Part shown: one piece after another, positions 8,602 through 18,522 of the stretch | Numbering within the stretch: position 1 is the stretch's first letter | Layout of the letters: each line of letters begins with the position of its first letter | Assembly: GCA_947632005.1 (NCBI GenBank) | Contig: CANRNU010000005.1 | Location: 1-64,000 of the forward strand | Length of the DNA: 64,000 bases | Direction of reading: 5' to 3' | From: an uncultured Oscillospiraceae bacterium | GTDB lineage: Bacteria > Bacillota > Clostridia > Oscillospirales > Oscillospiraceae | The notes under the pieces: model-generated | What the model was told of the DNA's origin: nothing | Databases searched by the model: none | Seen by the model: the letters and a program-made list of their open reading frames with translations, nothing else | Program-made: the position numbers and the translations under genes

Positions 8602-9291
8602 GTGAAAAAGGTATTGGTTTTGGAGGACGAATCCAGCATCCGCAGCTTCGTGGTGATCAACCTGAAGCGCTCCGGATACGAGCCCATCGAGGCGGAGACC
8701 GGCGAGCAGGCATTGGAGCAGCTCCGGCAGAACCCGGACATCAAGGTGGCGCTGCTGGACGTGATGCTCCCGGACATCGACGGTTTTGAGGTGTGCCGCC
8801 GCATCCGGGCCTCCGACTCGAAGATCGGCATCATCATGCTCACCGCCAAGGCCCAGGAGATGGACAAGGTGACGGGGCTGATGACCGGCGCGGACGACTA
8901 TGTGACGAAGCCCTTCTCCCCGGCGGAGCTGACGGCCCGCATCGACGCGCTGTTCCGGCGCACCGGCGCGGAGGACCCCCAGACCGACAGCGGCGAGCTG
9001 CACCACGGTCCCTTCCGCCTGAACACCCGCAACCGGACCCTGGAGAAGAACGGCGAGCGCATCAAGCTCACCCAGATCGAATACTCCATCATGAAGCTGT
9101 TCATGGACAACCCCGGCCGGGCCCTGTCCCGGGAGGACATCCTGAACGCGGTCTGGGGCCGGGATTACTTCGGGGAGCTGAAGATCGTGGACGTGAACAT
9201 CCGGCGGCTGCGCATCAAGATCGAGGACAACAGCACCATCCCCACCTACATCACCACCGTGTGGGGCTATGGCTACAAGTGGGGATTTTAA
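8602..9291 (+). CDS. OmpR/PhoB-family response regulator
   Basis: The 229-residue regulator has a receiver domain (residues 1-120) with the acidic pair near residue 8, phospho-acceptor Asp53 in LLDVMLPDIDG and Lys of the TKPFSP motif. A winged-helix DNA-binding domain follows (REDILNAVWGRDYFGE and TVWGYGYKW). AAGGAGG lies 9 nt before a GTG start. The partner kinase is 177 nt downstream beyond a hairpin-rich insert. Members bind 11-bp spaced direct repeats; its targets cannot be assigned here. Confidence 0.93.
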   Translation: MKKVLVLEDESSIRSFVVINLKRSGYEPIEAETGEQALEQLRQNPDIKVALLDVMLPDIDGFEVCRRIRASDSKIGIIMLTAKAQEMDKVTGLMTGADDYVTKPFSPAELTARIDALFRRTGAEDPQTDSGELHHGPFRLNTRNRTLEKNGERIKLTQIEYSIMKLFMDNPGRALSREDILNAVWGRDYFGELKIVDVNIRRLRIKIEDNSTIPTYITTVWGYGYKWGF

Positions 9292-9293
9292 GT

Positions 9294-9445
9294 CGATGAA
9301 AAGGCGCTGCCTTTTCATCGAATAAGATGCAGCCCGCTGCAGCGCACGCGCAAAGCGCGCACGTTTGCGGGCCGAAAAGAGTTTTTTCCGACGTACACGC
9401 CGCCGGAAAAAACGATCAAAATCCATTTGCGCCTGCGGGCGCAAA
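9294..9445 (+). repeat. Cluster of perfect hairpins between response regulator and kinase
   Basis: The 177-nt gap inside the two-component operon is almost all inverted repeats. The first is CGATGAAAAG/CTTTTCATCG (9294-9320), 3 nt after the regulator stop. Next come a CG-rich block at 9331-9375, TTTTTTCCG/CGGAAAAAA (9382-9412) and TTTGCGCC/GGCGCAAA (9426-9445). None has a clear U tract on the plus strand. A miniature mobile repeat or an mRNA processing/stability element is inferred. Confidence 0.6.
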
Positions 9446-9468
9446 CTCTGCGAGGCTGACGTATACGT

Positions 9469-10920
9469 ATGGGCAAGATACTGGGAAAAAAGCATCTCCG
9501 GGGGCTGAAAAGCCGCTGGCTGAGGTCTGGTATCCTGCTCACTGTGGCCATCGTGGTGCTGTTCACGGTGATCTTCGCCGTGGGCGTGCGCAGCTACTAC
9601 TACAGCGCCGTGCGCACGGGTCTGAGCGCCAAGGCCCAGTCTGCCTCCAACTTCTTCACCGGCTACCTGTCCCGGACCTACAGCCAGTATTACCAGAGCG
9701 CCTACCGGTACACAGAGGGCTTTGAGGACAAGAACATCCTGGAACTGCAGTTCATCAACAGCCAGGGCACGGTGGAGGTCTCCAGCTATGGCATCTCCGC
9801 CGGCACGGAGCCCGGCACCCCGGACATCCGGGCGGCCCTGGAAGACCGGGAACTGGACGCCTGGTCCGGCCGGAGAAACGGCACCGGCGAGCGGATCATG
9901 GCCGTGTCCGCGCCCCTTTTGAGTCCGGACGGGACACTGGTGGGGGCCATGCGGTATGTGACCAGCCTGCGGCTGGTGGACCGGCAGATCACCCTCATGT
10001 CCGCGGCGGCGGCGGGGGTGGGACTGCTGGTCATCCTGGCGGTGGTGCTTTCCAACCTCTACTTTATCCGCACGGTCACGGAGCCCCTGGTGGAACTGAC
10101 CGCCCTGGCCCACCGCATCGCGGAGGGCAGCTATGGCATCCAGGCCCAGAAGAAATACGACGATGAGATCGGCGACCTGACCGACGCCATCAACGAGATG
10201 AGCGCCAAGATCGGCGAGTCGGAGCGGACCCAGACCCAGTTCATCTCCACCGTCTCCCACGAACTGCGCACGCCCCTCACCGCCATCACCGGCTGGGCGG
10301 AGACCCTGGCCTATGACGACACCATCTCCGGCGACTCCCAGCGGGGCATCGCCATCATCTCCAAGGAGTCTGGCCGGCTGACGAAAATGGTGGAGGAGCT
10401 TCTGGAGTTCACCCGCATCCAGGACGGTCGGTTCAATCTGAACGTGGAGACCATCGACGTGGCCGGGGAGCTGGAGGAGGCCATCTATACATACGGGGAG
10501 CTCCTCAAGCAGGAAAACATGAACGTGGAGTACACCCCTCCCACCGAGGATATCCCCTTCGTCCTGGGAGACGCGGAGCGGCTCAAACAGGTGTTTTTGA
10601 ACATCATGGACAACGCCGCCAAGTATGGCCGGGCCGCCGGGCGCATCCAGGTGACCATCGGCTCCGCCGGCGGCTGGGTCATCATCCGGTTCCGGGATTT
10701 CGGCCCCGGCATCCCTCCGGACGAGCTCCCCTTTGTGAAGAAGAAGTTTTATAAGGGCAGCGGCAAGGAACGGGGCAGCGGCATCGGCCTTTCGGTGTGT
10801 GACGAGATCATCACCCGCCACAAGGGAAAGCTGGAGCTGCAAAACGCCGCGGACGGTCGCACTGGCCTCATCGTGACCGTCATGCTGCCGGTCATGAACG
10901 AGGATGATCTGACGATATAG
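9469..10920 (+). CDS. Membrane sensor histidine kinase
   Basis: The 483-residue kinase has TM1 at about 20-40, an extracytoplasmic sensor of about 130 residues and TM2 at about 176-200. A HAMP segment follows, then HisKA with the phospho-acceptor His264 (STVSHELRTPLTA). The HATPase_c domain shows an N box (NIMDNAAKYG), a G1 box (DFGPGIP) and GSGIGLSVC. It is the partner of the response regulator just upstream. The phosphatase motif HELRT is intact. The ATG follows a palindromic ACGTATACGT and has no strong ribosome site, so expression may depend on the hairpin-rich gap. Confidence 0.93.
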   Translation: MGKILGKKHLRGLKSRWLRSGILLTVAIVVLFTVIFAVGVRSYYYSAVRTGLSAKAQSASNFFTGYLSRTYSQYYQSAYRYTEGFEDKNILELQFINSQGTVEVSSYGISAGTEPGTPDIRAALEDRELDAWSGRRNGTGERIMAVSAPLLSPDGTLVGAMRYVTSLRLVDRQITLMSAAAAGVGLLVILAVVLSNLYFIRTVTEPLVELTALAHRIAEGSYGIQAQKKYDDEIGDLTDAINEMSAKIGESERTQTQFISTVSHELRTPLTAITGWAETLAYDDTISGDSQRGIAIISKESGRLTKMVEELLEFTRIQDGRFNLNVETIDVAGELEEAIYTYGELLKQENMNVEYTPPTEDIPFVLGDAERLKQVFLNIMDNAAKYGRAAGRIQVTIGSAGGWVIIRFRDFGPGIPPDELPFVKKKFYKGSGKERGSGIGLSVCDEIITRHKGKLELQNAADGRTGLIVTVMLPVMNEDDLTI

Positions 10921-10926
10921 TACCTC

Positions 10927-11102
10927 GCCTCCCCTGTGTAAGGGAGGTGCCGCGGCCGCTCTGGGGCCCCGCGGGAAACCGGCGAAAGCGGGTTTTATGG
11001 GGAGAAGGAGGGGCAGCGAAACGGATAAGCCCTGGCGCTCGCGCCGGAGCGAAGGATGTGGCGTTTGCCCCGACGTGACAGCCCCTTTACACAAGGGGGC
11101 CA
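10927..11102 (+). repeat. Oscillospiraceae-type intergenic repeat, copy 1
   Basis: The outer arms CCTCCCCTGTGTAAGGGAGG and CCCCTTTACACAAGGGGG are themselves hairpins and bracket about 130 bp holding GGGGCCCCGCGGGAAACC and GGGGAGAAGGAGG. The same layout recurs at 12115-12312 and 29538-29819. It fills the gap between the kinase and yqhQ. Confidence 0.8.
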
Positions 11103-11105
11103 TAA

Positions 11106-12101
11106 ATGGAAGAAGGCATCTTAATGGAAAAGCAGGACCAAAGCAAGGAAAGCTGCGCCTTCCGCACATCCATCGGCGGGCAGGCGCTCATCGAAGGCAT
11201 CCTCATGCGGGGCGTGGACAAACAGGCCATCGTCATCCGCTCCCCGGAGGGAGAGATGGTGACGAAGGTGGAGCGGCTCCACCCCCTGCGGGAAAAATAC
11301 CCCTTTTTCGGCTGGCCCCTGGTCCGGGGGGTGGTGGCCTTCCTGGAGAGCATGGCCAAGGGCATGAAGGCCGTCACCTACTCCGCCCAGTTCCTGCCCG
11401 AGGACGAGCAGGAGGAGCCCAGCAAGCTGGACCAGTGGATCGAGGCCCATTTCAGCTCAGAGAAAGCGGAAAAACTCATCATCGGCATCGCGGTGGTGCT
11501 GGGCATCGCCCTGGCAGTGGGACTTTTCATCCTGCTGCCCACCTTCCTGGTGGGGCTGGTCCCGCCCCTGCGGCACGGCCACGACGGCCTGCGGACCCTT
11601 CTGGAGGGCATCATGAAGCTGGCCATTTTCCTGGGCTACATGGCCGCCGTCTCCCGAATGAAGGAGATGAAGCGCATGTGGGCCTACCACGGGGCGGAGC
11701 ACAAGACCATCTACTGCTATGAGCACGGAAAAGAGCTGACCGTGGACAACGTGCGCACGGAGAGCCGCTTCCACCCCCGCTGCGGCACCAGCTTTTTGCT
11801 GGTGGTGGTCATTTTGAGCATCTTCGTGTTCATCGTGGCCAACGCCTTCCTGCATGTGGACAACGTGTTTCTCCGGGCCCTGGTGAAGATCGCCCTGCTG
11901 CCCATCGTGGTGAGCCTCAGCTATGAGCTGAACCGCTGGATTGGCCGGCACGACGACCTGCCCCTGGCCAAGGTCCTGTCCTGGCCAGGCCGGATGCTCC
12001 AACACCTGACCACCCAGGAGCCGGACGAGGGCATGATGGAGGTGGCCATCACCTCTTTGAAGCTGGTCATCCCGGACAAAAAGGGTGCGGACGCCTGGTG
12101 A
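11106..12101 (+). CDS. DUF1385 family membrane protein (YqhQ-like)
   Basis: The 331-residue protein opens with SIGGQALIEGILMRGVDKQA, the family hallmark, and has an HGAEHKTIYCYEHG motif and RCGTSFLLVVV in the middle. At least four hydrophobic segments are present (about 120-145, 162-178, 215-245, 255-270). DUF1385/YqhQ proteins are conserved in Bacillota, often next to prmC and prfA, and their function is unknown. Here prmC follows but prfA is absent. The start at 11106 has GGGGG upstream, supplied by the repeat end; an ATG at 11124 is the alternative. Confidence 0.88.
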   Translation: MEEGILMEKQDQSKESCAFRTSIGGQALIEGILMRGVDKQAIVIRSPEGEMVTKVERLHPLREKYPFFGWPLVRGVVAFLESMAKGMKAVTYSAQFLPEDEQEEPSKLDQWIEAHFSSEKAEKLIIGIAVVLGIALAVGLFILLPTFLVGLVPPLRHGHDGLRTLLEGIMKLAIFLGYMAAVSRMKEMKRMWAYHGAEHKTIYCYEHGKELTVDNVRTESRFHPRCGTSFLLVVVILSIFVFIVANAFLHVDNVFLRALVKIALLPIVVSLSYELNRWIGRHDDLPLAKVLSWPGRMLQHLTTQEPDEGMMEVAITSLKLVIPDKKGADAW

Positions 12102-12114
12102 GCGCACCGTCTAA

Positions 12115-12312
12115 AGCCTCCCCTGTGTAAGGGGAGGTGGCGAGGCCGCTCTGGGGCCCCCGCGGGAACGCTGTTCCCGTGGGGAGAGGAGAAACAGCGG
12201 AACGGACGAGCTCTGACGCTTGTGTCGGAGCGAGGGATGTGCAGCTTGTTCCGACGACAATCCCCCGGACTCCGGCTGACGCCGGAGCCAGCCCCCTTTG
12301 CGCAAGGGGGCC
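12115..12312 (+). repeat. Oscillospiraceae-type intergenic repeat, copy 2
   Basis: It begins CCTCCCCTGTGTAAGGGGAGG and ends CCCCCTTTGCGCAAGGGGG, with internal GGGGCCCCCGCGGGAACG and GTGGGGAGAGGAG. It shares arms and order of motifs with the copy at 10927-11102 but is about 20 bp longer. Confidence 0.85.
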
Positions 12313-12359
12313 GACGATATGGTATCGCCGATGGCGGTATAGAGAAGTGGGATAAAGTT

Positions 12360-13226
12360 ATGGCAAAGACTTACAGTGACATCTATATCCAGGCCCGGCG
12401 GCAGCTGAAGGACGCGGGCATCGAGGCCTACGGACTGGAGGCCCGGCTCATCGTGTCTCAGGCGGCGGGCAAGAGCATGGAAAAGCTGATGCGGGACCTG
12501 AATCTGTACGCCTCGGACGAATTCGCCGCGGCGGTGCGGCAGATGGTGGACCGGCGCATCCAGGGCGAGCCCGTGGCCTATATCACCGGCACCTGGGAGT
12601 TTTACGGCGTGCCCCTGCTCATCACCAAGGACGCACTCATCCCCCGGACGGACACAGAGGTGCTGGTCCGGGCAGCCATCGCGTTGTTTGAAGGCCGCAA
12701 CGGCACCCCCCGGATACTGGACCTGTGCGCCGGGTCCGGCTGCGTGGGCGTAGCCATGGGGGTGCATATGCCCGGCGCCCGGGTGGTCATGGTGGACAAC
12801 AGTCCCCGGGCTCTGTCCCTGTGCCGGCGGAACATCGAGAAGAACAGCCTGGAGGTCCGGGTCATGTGCGTGCAGGCAGATGTGACCGAGAAGCCCCCCA
12901 TGCTGCTGGGGACTTACGACCTCATCACCTGCAACGCCCCCTATATCCCCACGGCAGAGCTGGAGACCCTGGACCCCTCCGTGAAGGACTACGAGCCCAT
13001 CCAGGCCCTGGACGGGGGCGAGGACGGACTGGACATCATCCGACCGGTCATCCGGCTGTGGAAGTCCGTTTTAAAGGACAACGGCGCCATTATGCTGGAG
13101 ATCGGCGAGGGACAGGCCCCCGCGGTCCGGGAGCTTTTGGAGCAGGCGGGTTTCTCCAGCATCTATGCCCTGAAGGACACCGGCGGCACAGACCGTGTCA
13201 TGGCCGCCCAGCTCAAACGGAGATAA
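12360..13226 (+). CDS. prmC: Release factor glutamine N5-methyltransferase PrmC
   Basis: The 288-residue protein has the PrmC/HemK layout: an N-terminal helical substrate-binding domain and an SAM-dependent Rossmann domain. The latter includes [24 protein letters not shown] and the SAM loop [14 protein letters not shown]. It methylates the GGQ glutamine of peptide release factors. The hallmark NPPY motif, which holds the glutamine amide, reads NAPY here ([10 protein letters not shown]). The ATG at 12360 gives the normal length; an upstream in-frame start lies inside the repeat. recA follows with a 52-nt gap containing a CG palindrome. Confidence 0.9.
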   Translation: MAKTYSDIYIQARRQLKDAGIEAYGLEARLIVSQAAGKSMEKLMRDLNLYASDEFAAAVRQMVDRRIQGEPVAYITGTWEFYGVPLLITKDALIPRTDTEVLVRAAIALFEGRNGTPRILDLCAGSGCVGVAMGVHMPGARVVMVDNSPRALSLCRRNIEKNSLEVRVMCVQADVTEKPPMLLGTYDLITCNAPYIPTAELETLDPSVKDYEPIQALDGGEDGLDIIRPVIRLWKSVLKDNGAIMLEIGEGQAPAVRELLEQAGFSSIYALKDTGGTDRVMAAQLKRR

Positions 13227-13278
13227 CAAAAATCCAGCGTTGCCGCGCGGCCGCGCGGCCTTGAGAGGAGCGAAAGAT

Positions 13279-14394
13279 ATGGCAGCGAAAAAGACAGCCG
13301 CCCCTGTGGCCCCGGTGGGCCAGGCGGCAGACAAGAAAAAGGCGCTGGAGACAGCGCTGGCCCAGATCGAGAAGAACTACGGCAAAGGCGCCATCATGCG
13401 TCTGGGAGAGGACATCCCTGTCAATGTGGAGAGCATCTCCACCGGCTCCCTGGGCCTGGATCTGGCCCTGGGCATCGGCGGCGTTCCCCGGGGACGCATC
13501 GTGGAGATCTACGGCCCCGAGGCCAGCGGCAAGACCACCCTGGCCCTGCACCTGGTGGCCTCCGCCCAGAAGGGCGGCGGCGAGGTGGCCTACATCGACG
13601 TGGAGCACGCGCTGGAACCGGCCTACGCCCGGGCCCTGGGCGTGGATATCGACAACCTGCTCATCTCCCAGCCGGACACCGCCGAGCAGGCCCTGCAGAT
13701 CACCGAGGCTCTGGTCCGCTCCGGCGCCATCGACGTGATCGTGGTGGACTCGGTGGCGGCGCTGCTGCCCCGCAGCGAGCTGGAGGGCGAGATGGGCGAC
13801 TCCACCGTGGGCGTGCTGGCCCGGCTCATGAGCCAGGCTCTGCGGAAGCTGGCGGGCATCGTATCCAAGACCAACTGCATCGTGGTCTTCATCAACCAGC
13901 TCCGGGAGAAGATCGGCGTGATGTACGGCAACCCGGAGACCACCCCCGGCGGCCGGGCCCTCAAGTACTATTCCAGCGTGCGCCTGGACGTGCGCCGGGT
14001 GGAGACCCTCAAGTCCGGCAACGAGATGATCGGCAACCGGACCCGGGTGAAGATCGTGAAGAACAAGGTGGCGCCCCCCTTCAAGGAGGCCCAGTTCGAC
14101 ATCATCTACGGCGAGGGCATCTCCAAGGTGGGAGAGATCATCGACCTGGGCGTGCAGCTGGACATCATCGAAAAGGCCGGCGCCTGGTTCACCGTCTGCG
14201 GCGAGCGCATCCAGGGCCGGGACGGCGTGCGGGAATTCCTGCTGGAGAACCCCGACAAGGCCGACGAGATCGAGGCCCAGATCCGGGCCAACGCCCACAA
14301 GCTCATGAGCCCCCAGGCTCTGAAGGCCGCCAGGGCCGCCGGCCGGGCCGTGGACGTGTCCGCCGAGGACTTTGACGACGGGCCCGACGACTGA
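13279..14394 (+). CDS. recA: Recombinase A
   Basis: The 371-residue protein carries Walker A GPEASGKT, the adjacent [11 protein letters not shown] segment, Walker [14 protein letters not shown], loop L1 ([10 protein letters not shown]) and loop L2 ([20 protein letters not shown]). This is ATP-dependent strand exchange and SOS coprotease RecA. GAGAGGAG precedes the ATG at 13279. It is followed after 9 nt by recX, the usual arrangement. No SOS box was noticed by eye before the gene. Confidence 0.97.
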   Translation: MAAKKTAAPVAPVGQAADKKKALETALAQIEKNYGKGAIMRLGEDIPVNVESISTGSLGLDLALGIGGVPRGRIVEIYGPEASGKTTLALHLVASAQKGGGEVAYIDVEHALEPAYARALGVDIDNLLISQPDTAEQALQITEALVRSGAIDVIVVDSVAALLPRSELEGEMGDSTVGVLARLMSQALRKLAGIVSKTNCIVVFINQLREKIGVMYGNPETTPGGRALKYYSSVRLDVRRVETLKSGNEMIGNRTRVKIVKNKVAPPFKEAQFDIIYGEGISKVGEIIDLGVQLDIIEKAGAWFTVCGERIQGRDGVREFLLENPDKADEIEAQIRANAHKLMSPQALKAARAAGRAVDVSAEDFDDGPDD

Positions 14395-14403
14395 TATCCG
14401 CTT

Positions 14404-14943
14404 GTGGACAGCGAGCAGAAAAAGCACACCGTCCGGTCGGTGATGAACGACCCGTCCGGAGAGCTGGAGCCGCCGAAAAAGACGCCCCAGACGCCCCTGG
14501 AGCGGGCAAAAAAGCTGGCGCTGGAGTATCTCAAGCGTCCCCATTCCGAAAAGGAGCTGCGGGACAAGCTGCGCCAGAAGGGCGTCAGCGAGGCGGATAT
14601 CGACGCCGTGACCGCCCTCTGCATCGACTACGGCTTTGTGAACGACGCCGAGTACGCCGGCATGATCGCCCGGCACTACGGCGGCGCCGGGTACGGCCCG
14701 GGACGGGTCCGGTCGGAGCTTGCCCGCCGGGGAGTGCCCAAGGACCTGTGGGACGACGCCCTGGCCGAACTGGGGGAGCAGGATGAAACTATCGACCGGC
14801 TCCTGGCCACCAAACTCCGGGGCCGGGACCCCCGGGACCGGAAAGAGCGGGATAAGGCTGCGGCGGCGCTCTTCCGCAAGGGCTATTCCTGGGACGACAT
14901 CCGCGCCGCTTTGAATCGCTATGGAGCCGACGACGGGGATTGA
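14404..14943 (+). CDS. recX: RecA regulatory protein RecX
   Basis: The 179-residue protein is built of three-helix repeats (ALEYLKRPHSEKELRDKL, DYGFVNDAEYAGMIAR, GYSWDDIRAALNRYG), the RecX fold that binds the RecA filament and limits it. The GTG at 14404 lies 9 nt after the recA stop with no ribosome site of its own, suggesting coupling to recA; an ATG at 14443 is a weaker alternative. The downstream gap to rimO is 35 nt. Confidence 0.9.
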   Translation: MDSEQKKHTVRSVMNDPSGELEPPKKTPQTPLERAKKLALEYLKRPHSEKELRDKLRQKGVSEADIDAVTALCIDYGFVNDAEYAGMIARHYGGAGYGPGRVRSELARRGVPKDLWDDALAELGEQDETIDRLLATKLRGRDPRDRKERDKAAAALFRKGYSWDDIRAALNRYGADDGD

Positions 14944-14978
14944 CCCGGTTTTCCCGCTCTGGGATATAAGGCAGTAAT

Positions 14979-16283
14979 ATGAAAGTAAATTTCACCTCCC
15001 TTGGCTGTGCCAAAAATCTCATAGATTCCGAGCAGATGCTGGCGCTGATCACCGCCGCCGGCCATGAGTTCACCCCGGACCCCGCCCAGGCGGACGCCGC
15101 GGTGGTCAATACCTGCGCCTTCATTGAGGCGGCCCAGCAGGAGGCCATCGACGCCATACTGGAGCTGGCGGAGCTGAAAAAGGCCGGCTCTTTGAAGCGC
15201 CTGGTGGTCACCGGCTGCCTGCCCCAGCGGTATCAGGGGGACATCCTGCGGGAGCTGCCTGAGATCGACGCGGTGCTGGGGGTGGGGAGCTTTCCCGACA
15301 TCGTGGCGGCGCTGGAGTCGGACGAACACCACTTCGCCCGATTCCTGGACAAGAACGCCCCGCTGCCGGAGCTGGACCGGGCCGTGACCACGGGCCCGGG
15401 CTGGGCCTATATCAAGATCGCGGACGGGTGCGACAACCGTTGCGCCTACTGCGTCATCCCCTCCATCCGGGGCCGTTACCGGTCCCGGCCCGCGGATGCC
15501 ATACTGGCGGAGGCGCGGGCCCTGGCGGAGGGCGGCGTGAAGGAGCTCATCCTGGTGGCCCAGGACGTGACGCGCTACGGCCGGGACTTCCGGGACGGCA
15601 CCACCCTGGCCTCCCTTCTGGGGGAACTGGTCAAGGTGGAGGGCATAGAATGGATACGCCTGCACTATCTCTACCCCAACGAGCTCACCGACGAGCTCGT
15701 CGATGTCATCGCGGAGGAACCCAAGATCGTCAAATATCTGGACGTCCCCATCCAGCATGTGAACGACGCCATATTGCGCCGGATGCGCCGGCCGGAGACC
15801 CGCTCATCCATCGAGGCCCTGTTCGCAAAGCTCCGGGCGCGCATTCCGGGCGTGGTGCTGCGCACCAGCCTGATCGTGGGCCTGCCCGGCGAGGGAGAGG
15901 CGGAATTCGCGGAACTGCTGGACTTCCTGCGGGCGCAGAAGCTGCCCCGGGCCGGGGTGTTCGCCTACTCCCCCCAGGAGGGGACCCCGGCGGCGGAGAT
16001 GCCGGACCGGTGCAGCCCCGAAGAGGCCCAGGCCAGGCAGCGGACCGTGATGGACCTGCAAAACCGCCTCATGGACGACTTCGACCGCGCCCGGGTGGGC
16101 CAGGAGCTCTCCGTGCTGTGCGAGGGACAGGGGCCGGACGACCGCTGGGTCGGCCGGAGCTTTGCCGACTCCCCGGACGTGGACGAACAGGTCCTCTTCA
16201 CCGGAGACGCTGTCCCGGGCCGATTCGCCGCGGTGCACATCGACGCCCTGGAGGACGGGTGCCTCACGGGCCACACCGTATAA
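14979..16283 (+). CDS. rimO: Ribosomal protein uS12 methylthiotransferase RimO
   Basis: The 434-residue protein begins NFTSLGCAKNLIDSE (N-terminal UPF0004 domain with its cluster cysteines). The radical-SAM CxxxCxxC appears as CDNRCAYC near residue 151, and a TRAM domain closes the C-terminus. RimO inserts sulfur and a methyl group at Asp of S12. The SLGCAKNLIDSE signature and the absence of MiaB-specific features favour RimO over MiaB. It lies in the recA-recX-rimO-cysE-cysS rightward run. Confidence 0.95.
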   Translation: MKVNFTSLGCAKNLIDSEQMLALITAAGHEFTPDPAQADAAVVNTCAFIEAAQQEAIDAILELAELKKAGSLKRLVVTGCLPQRYQGDILRELPEIDAVLGVGSFPDIVAALESDEHHFARFLDKNAPLPELDRAVTTGPGWAYIKIADGCDNRCAYCVIPSIRGRYRSRPADAILAEARALAEGGVKELILVAQDVTRYGRDFRDGTTLASLLGELVKVEGIEWIRLHYLYPNELTDELVDVIAEEPKIVKYLDVPIQHVNDAILRRMRRPETRSSIEALFAKLRARIPGVVLRTSLIVGLPGEGEAEFAELLDFLRAQKLPRAGVFAYSPQEGTPAAEMPDRCSPEEAQARQRTVMDLQNRLMDDFDRARVGQELSVLCEGQGPDDRWVGRSFADSPDVDEQVLFTGDAVPGRFAAVHIDALEDGCLTGHTV

Positions 16284-16310
16284 GACTGAGCGTAAGGAAT
16301 ATATCCATAT

Positions 16311-16955
16311 ATGTTTGATTATCTGAGAGAGACCATCCGGGCCTATCAGGCCCGGGACCCGGCGGCCCGGAGCGCCCTTGAGGTATGGCTCATGTATCCG
16401 GGCGTGAAGGCGGTCATGCGCCACCGCCGGGCCCACTGGCTCTGGACCCACGGGATGAAGTTCCTGGCCCGGGGGGTGTCCCAGCGGACCCGGAAGAAGA
16501 CCGGCATCGAGATACACCCCGGCGCTACCATTGGCCGCCGGCTGGTCATCGACCACGGCATGGGCGTGGTCATCGGGGAGACAGCGGAGATCGGAGACGA
16601 CGTGCTGCTGTATCAGTGCGTGACCCTGGGCGGCACCGGCAAGGAACAGGGTAAGCGCCACCCCACCATCGGCAACAACGTGCTCATCGGCTCCGGCGCC
16701 AAGGTGTTGGGGCCCTTCAAGGTGGGGGACAACAGCCGCATCGCCTCCAACGCTGTGGTGCTCAGCGAGGTGCCCCCCAACTCCACCGCCGTGGGCGTGC
16801 CCGCCCACATCGCCCGTATCGCCGGGGAGCGGACCGATTTTGCTTCCCGGGTGGACCAGATCAGCGTGTCCGACCCCGTGACCCAGGAGCTGTGCGCTCT
16901 GCGGGGTCGGGTCATCGAATTGGAACAAGCACTCGCAAAGGAGAAGGAGAAATAA
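16311..16955 (+). CDS. cysE: Serine O-acetyltransferase
   Basis: The 214-residue enzyme has the hexapeptide left-handed beta helix. Characteristic segments are [45 protein letters not shown] and the GVPAHI end. It acetylates L-serine with acetyl-CoA, the committed step of cysteine synthesis. Its stop is only 3 nt before cysS, linking cysteine supply to cysteinyl-tRNA formation. The length suits the shorter Bacillota-type CysE. Confidence 0.95.
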   Translation: MFDYLRETIRAYQARDPAARSALEVWLMYPGVKAVMRHRRAHWLWTHGMKFLARGVSQRTRKKTGIEIHPGATIGRRLVIDHGMGVVIGETAEIGDDVLLYQCVTLGGTGKEQGKRHPTIGNNVLIGSGAKVLGPFKVGDNSRIASNAVVLSEVPPNSTAVGVPAHIARIAGERTDFASRVDQISVSDPVTQELCALRGRVIELEQALAKEKEK

Positions 16956-16958
16956 GCC

Positions 16959-18359
16959 ATGCGTTTTTATAACGACCTGACCATGCAGAAGGAGGACTTC
17001 GTCCCCATCCAGGAGGGCAAGGTCACCATGTACAGCTGCGGCCCCACGGTGTACAACTACATCCACGTGGGCAACGCCCGGCCCATCATCATGTTCGACG
17101 TGCTGCGCCGGTATCTGGAGTACCGGGGCTATGAGGTGACGTTCGTGCAGAACTTCACCGATGTGGACGACAAAATCATCAAGCGCGCCAACGAGGAGGG
17201 CGTGTCCTCCGCTGAGGTCGCGGAGAAGTATATCGCCGAGTACTGGAAGGACGTGAAGGCCCTGGGCGTCCGGGAGGCCACCGTCCACCCCAAGGCCACG
17301 GAGAACATCCCCCAGATCATCGAGCTGGTCCAGACCCTCATCGAAAAGGGCTACGCCTACGAGGTGAACGGGGACGTATACTACCGCACCGCCAAGTTCC
17401 GGGATTACGGCAAGCTGAGCCATCAGAATCTGGACGACCTGATGCACGGCGCCCGGGTGGAGGTCAACGACGTGAAGGAGAACCCCATGGACTTCGCCCT
17501 GTGGAAGGCCGCCAAGCCCGGAGAGCCCGCCTGGGAGTCCCCCTGGGGCATGGGCCGGCCCGGCTGGCACATCGAGTGCTCCGCCATGAGCAACCGGTAC
17601 CTGGGCAAGACCATCGACATCCACACCGGCGGCAAAGACCTGGTCTTCCCCCACCACGAGAACGAGATCGCCCAATCCGAGGCGGCCAACGGCGTGCCCT
17701 TCGTCCACTACTGGCTCCACAACGGCTTCATCAACGTGGACAACCAGAAGATGAGCAAGTCCCTGGGCAACTTCTTCACCGTCCGGGACGCCGCCGGCGT
17801 CTACGGCTATGACTGCATCCGCATGTTCATGCTCATGAGCCACTACCGCTCCCCCCTGAACTACTCCGTGGACGTGCTGACCCAGGCCCAGGCGGGGCTG
17901 GACCGGCTCCAGACCGCCAAGGACAATCTGGACTTCTTTGCCGCCAACGGCAGGGCAGGCGAGCTCACCGAGGCGGACGCTGCCTTCGTCCAAGGGCTGG
18001 ACAAGTACCGCCAGCGGTTCATCGAGGTCATGGACGACGACTTCAACACCGCCGACGCGGTGTCGGTCATCTTTGAGCTGGTCCGGGACGTGAACGCCGC
18101 CGTATCCCCCTCCACCGACCCCACCAAGGCCCTGGCCGCCGCATGCCGGGACGTCTTCCTGGAGCTGTGCGATGTGCTGGGCATCCCCTTCGCCGCGGCG
18201 GAGGACCTGGACAAGGAGATCGAGGAGAAGATCGCCGCCCGGCAGGCCGCCCGCAAGGCCAAAAACTGGGCCGAGGCGGACCGCATCCGGGACGAGCTGA
18301 AGGCCGCCGGTATCATTCTGGAGGACACCCCCCAGGGCGTCAAGTGGCACAGAGCCTGA
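16959..18359 (+). CDS. cysS: Cysteinyl-tRNA synthetase
   Basis: The 466-residue class I synthetase has the HIGH-like HVGNARP, the zinc ligand CGPTVYN near the N-terminus, HPSIECSAM-type segment GWHIECSAM, and KMSKSLGN as the KMSKS loop. The C-terminal anticodon-binding part carries [14 protein letters not shown]. The ATG follows GGAGAAGGAG and is 3 nt after cysE. A strong terminator follows. Confidence 0.97.
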   Translation: MRFYNDLTMQKEDFVPIQEGKVTMYSCGPTVYNYIHVGNARPIIMFDVLRRYLEYRGYEVTFVQNFTDVDDKIIKRANEEGVSSAEVAEKYIAEYWKDVKALGVREATVHPKATENIPQIIELVQTLIEKGYAYEVNGDVYYRTAKFRDYGKLSHQNLDDLMHGARVEVNDVKENPMDFALWKAAKPGEPAWESPWGMGRPGWHIECSAMSNRYLGKTIDIHTGGKDLVFPHHENEIAQSEAANGVPFVHYWLHNGFINVDNQKMSKSLGNFFTVRDAAGVYGYDCIRMFMLMSHYRSPLNYSVDVLTQAQAGLDRLQTAKDNLDFFAANGRAGELTEADAAFVQGLDKYRQRFIEVMDDDFNTADAVSVIFELVRDVNAAVSPSTDPTKALAAACRDVFLELCDVLGIPFAAAEDLDKEIEEKIAARQAARKAKNWAEADRIRDELKAAGIILEDTPQGVKWHRA

Positions 18360-18402
18360 GCGCCGCTCCGGCGTTCGCCAGGTCCCGCGCATACCGCGCA
18401 TA

Positions 18403-18435
18403 CAAACCGTGTCTCCCGACCGGAGACACGGTTTG
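18403..18435 (+). terminator. Terminator after cysS
   Basis: CAAACCGTGTCTCC pairs with GGAGACACGGTTTG across a 5-nt loop, followed by GCTATTTTGT. Confidence 0.85.
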
Positions 18436-18448
18436 GCTATTTTGTCAC

Positions 18449-18477
18449 TTGTGTGAAAAATAATAATCCTTCATAAT
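18449..18477 (+). promoter_or_regulatory. sigma-A promoter of the MATE gene
   Basis: TTGTGT (18449-18454), 17 bp, CATAAT (18472-18477), about 45 bp before the ATG. Confidence 0.6.
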
Positions 18478-18522
18478 AATAGGTGATCGGGACATCTTCC
18501 CGGAAGCAAGGAGTTTTTTACC

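Noticed and set aside
8596..11169. 857-codon minus-strand frame over the two-component operon
   Set aside because: Shadow of the response regulator and kinase, with His/Gly/Leu-rich nonsense composition and no domain.
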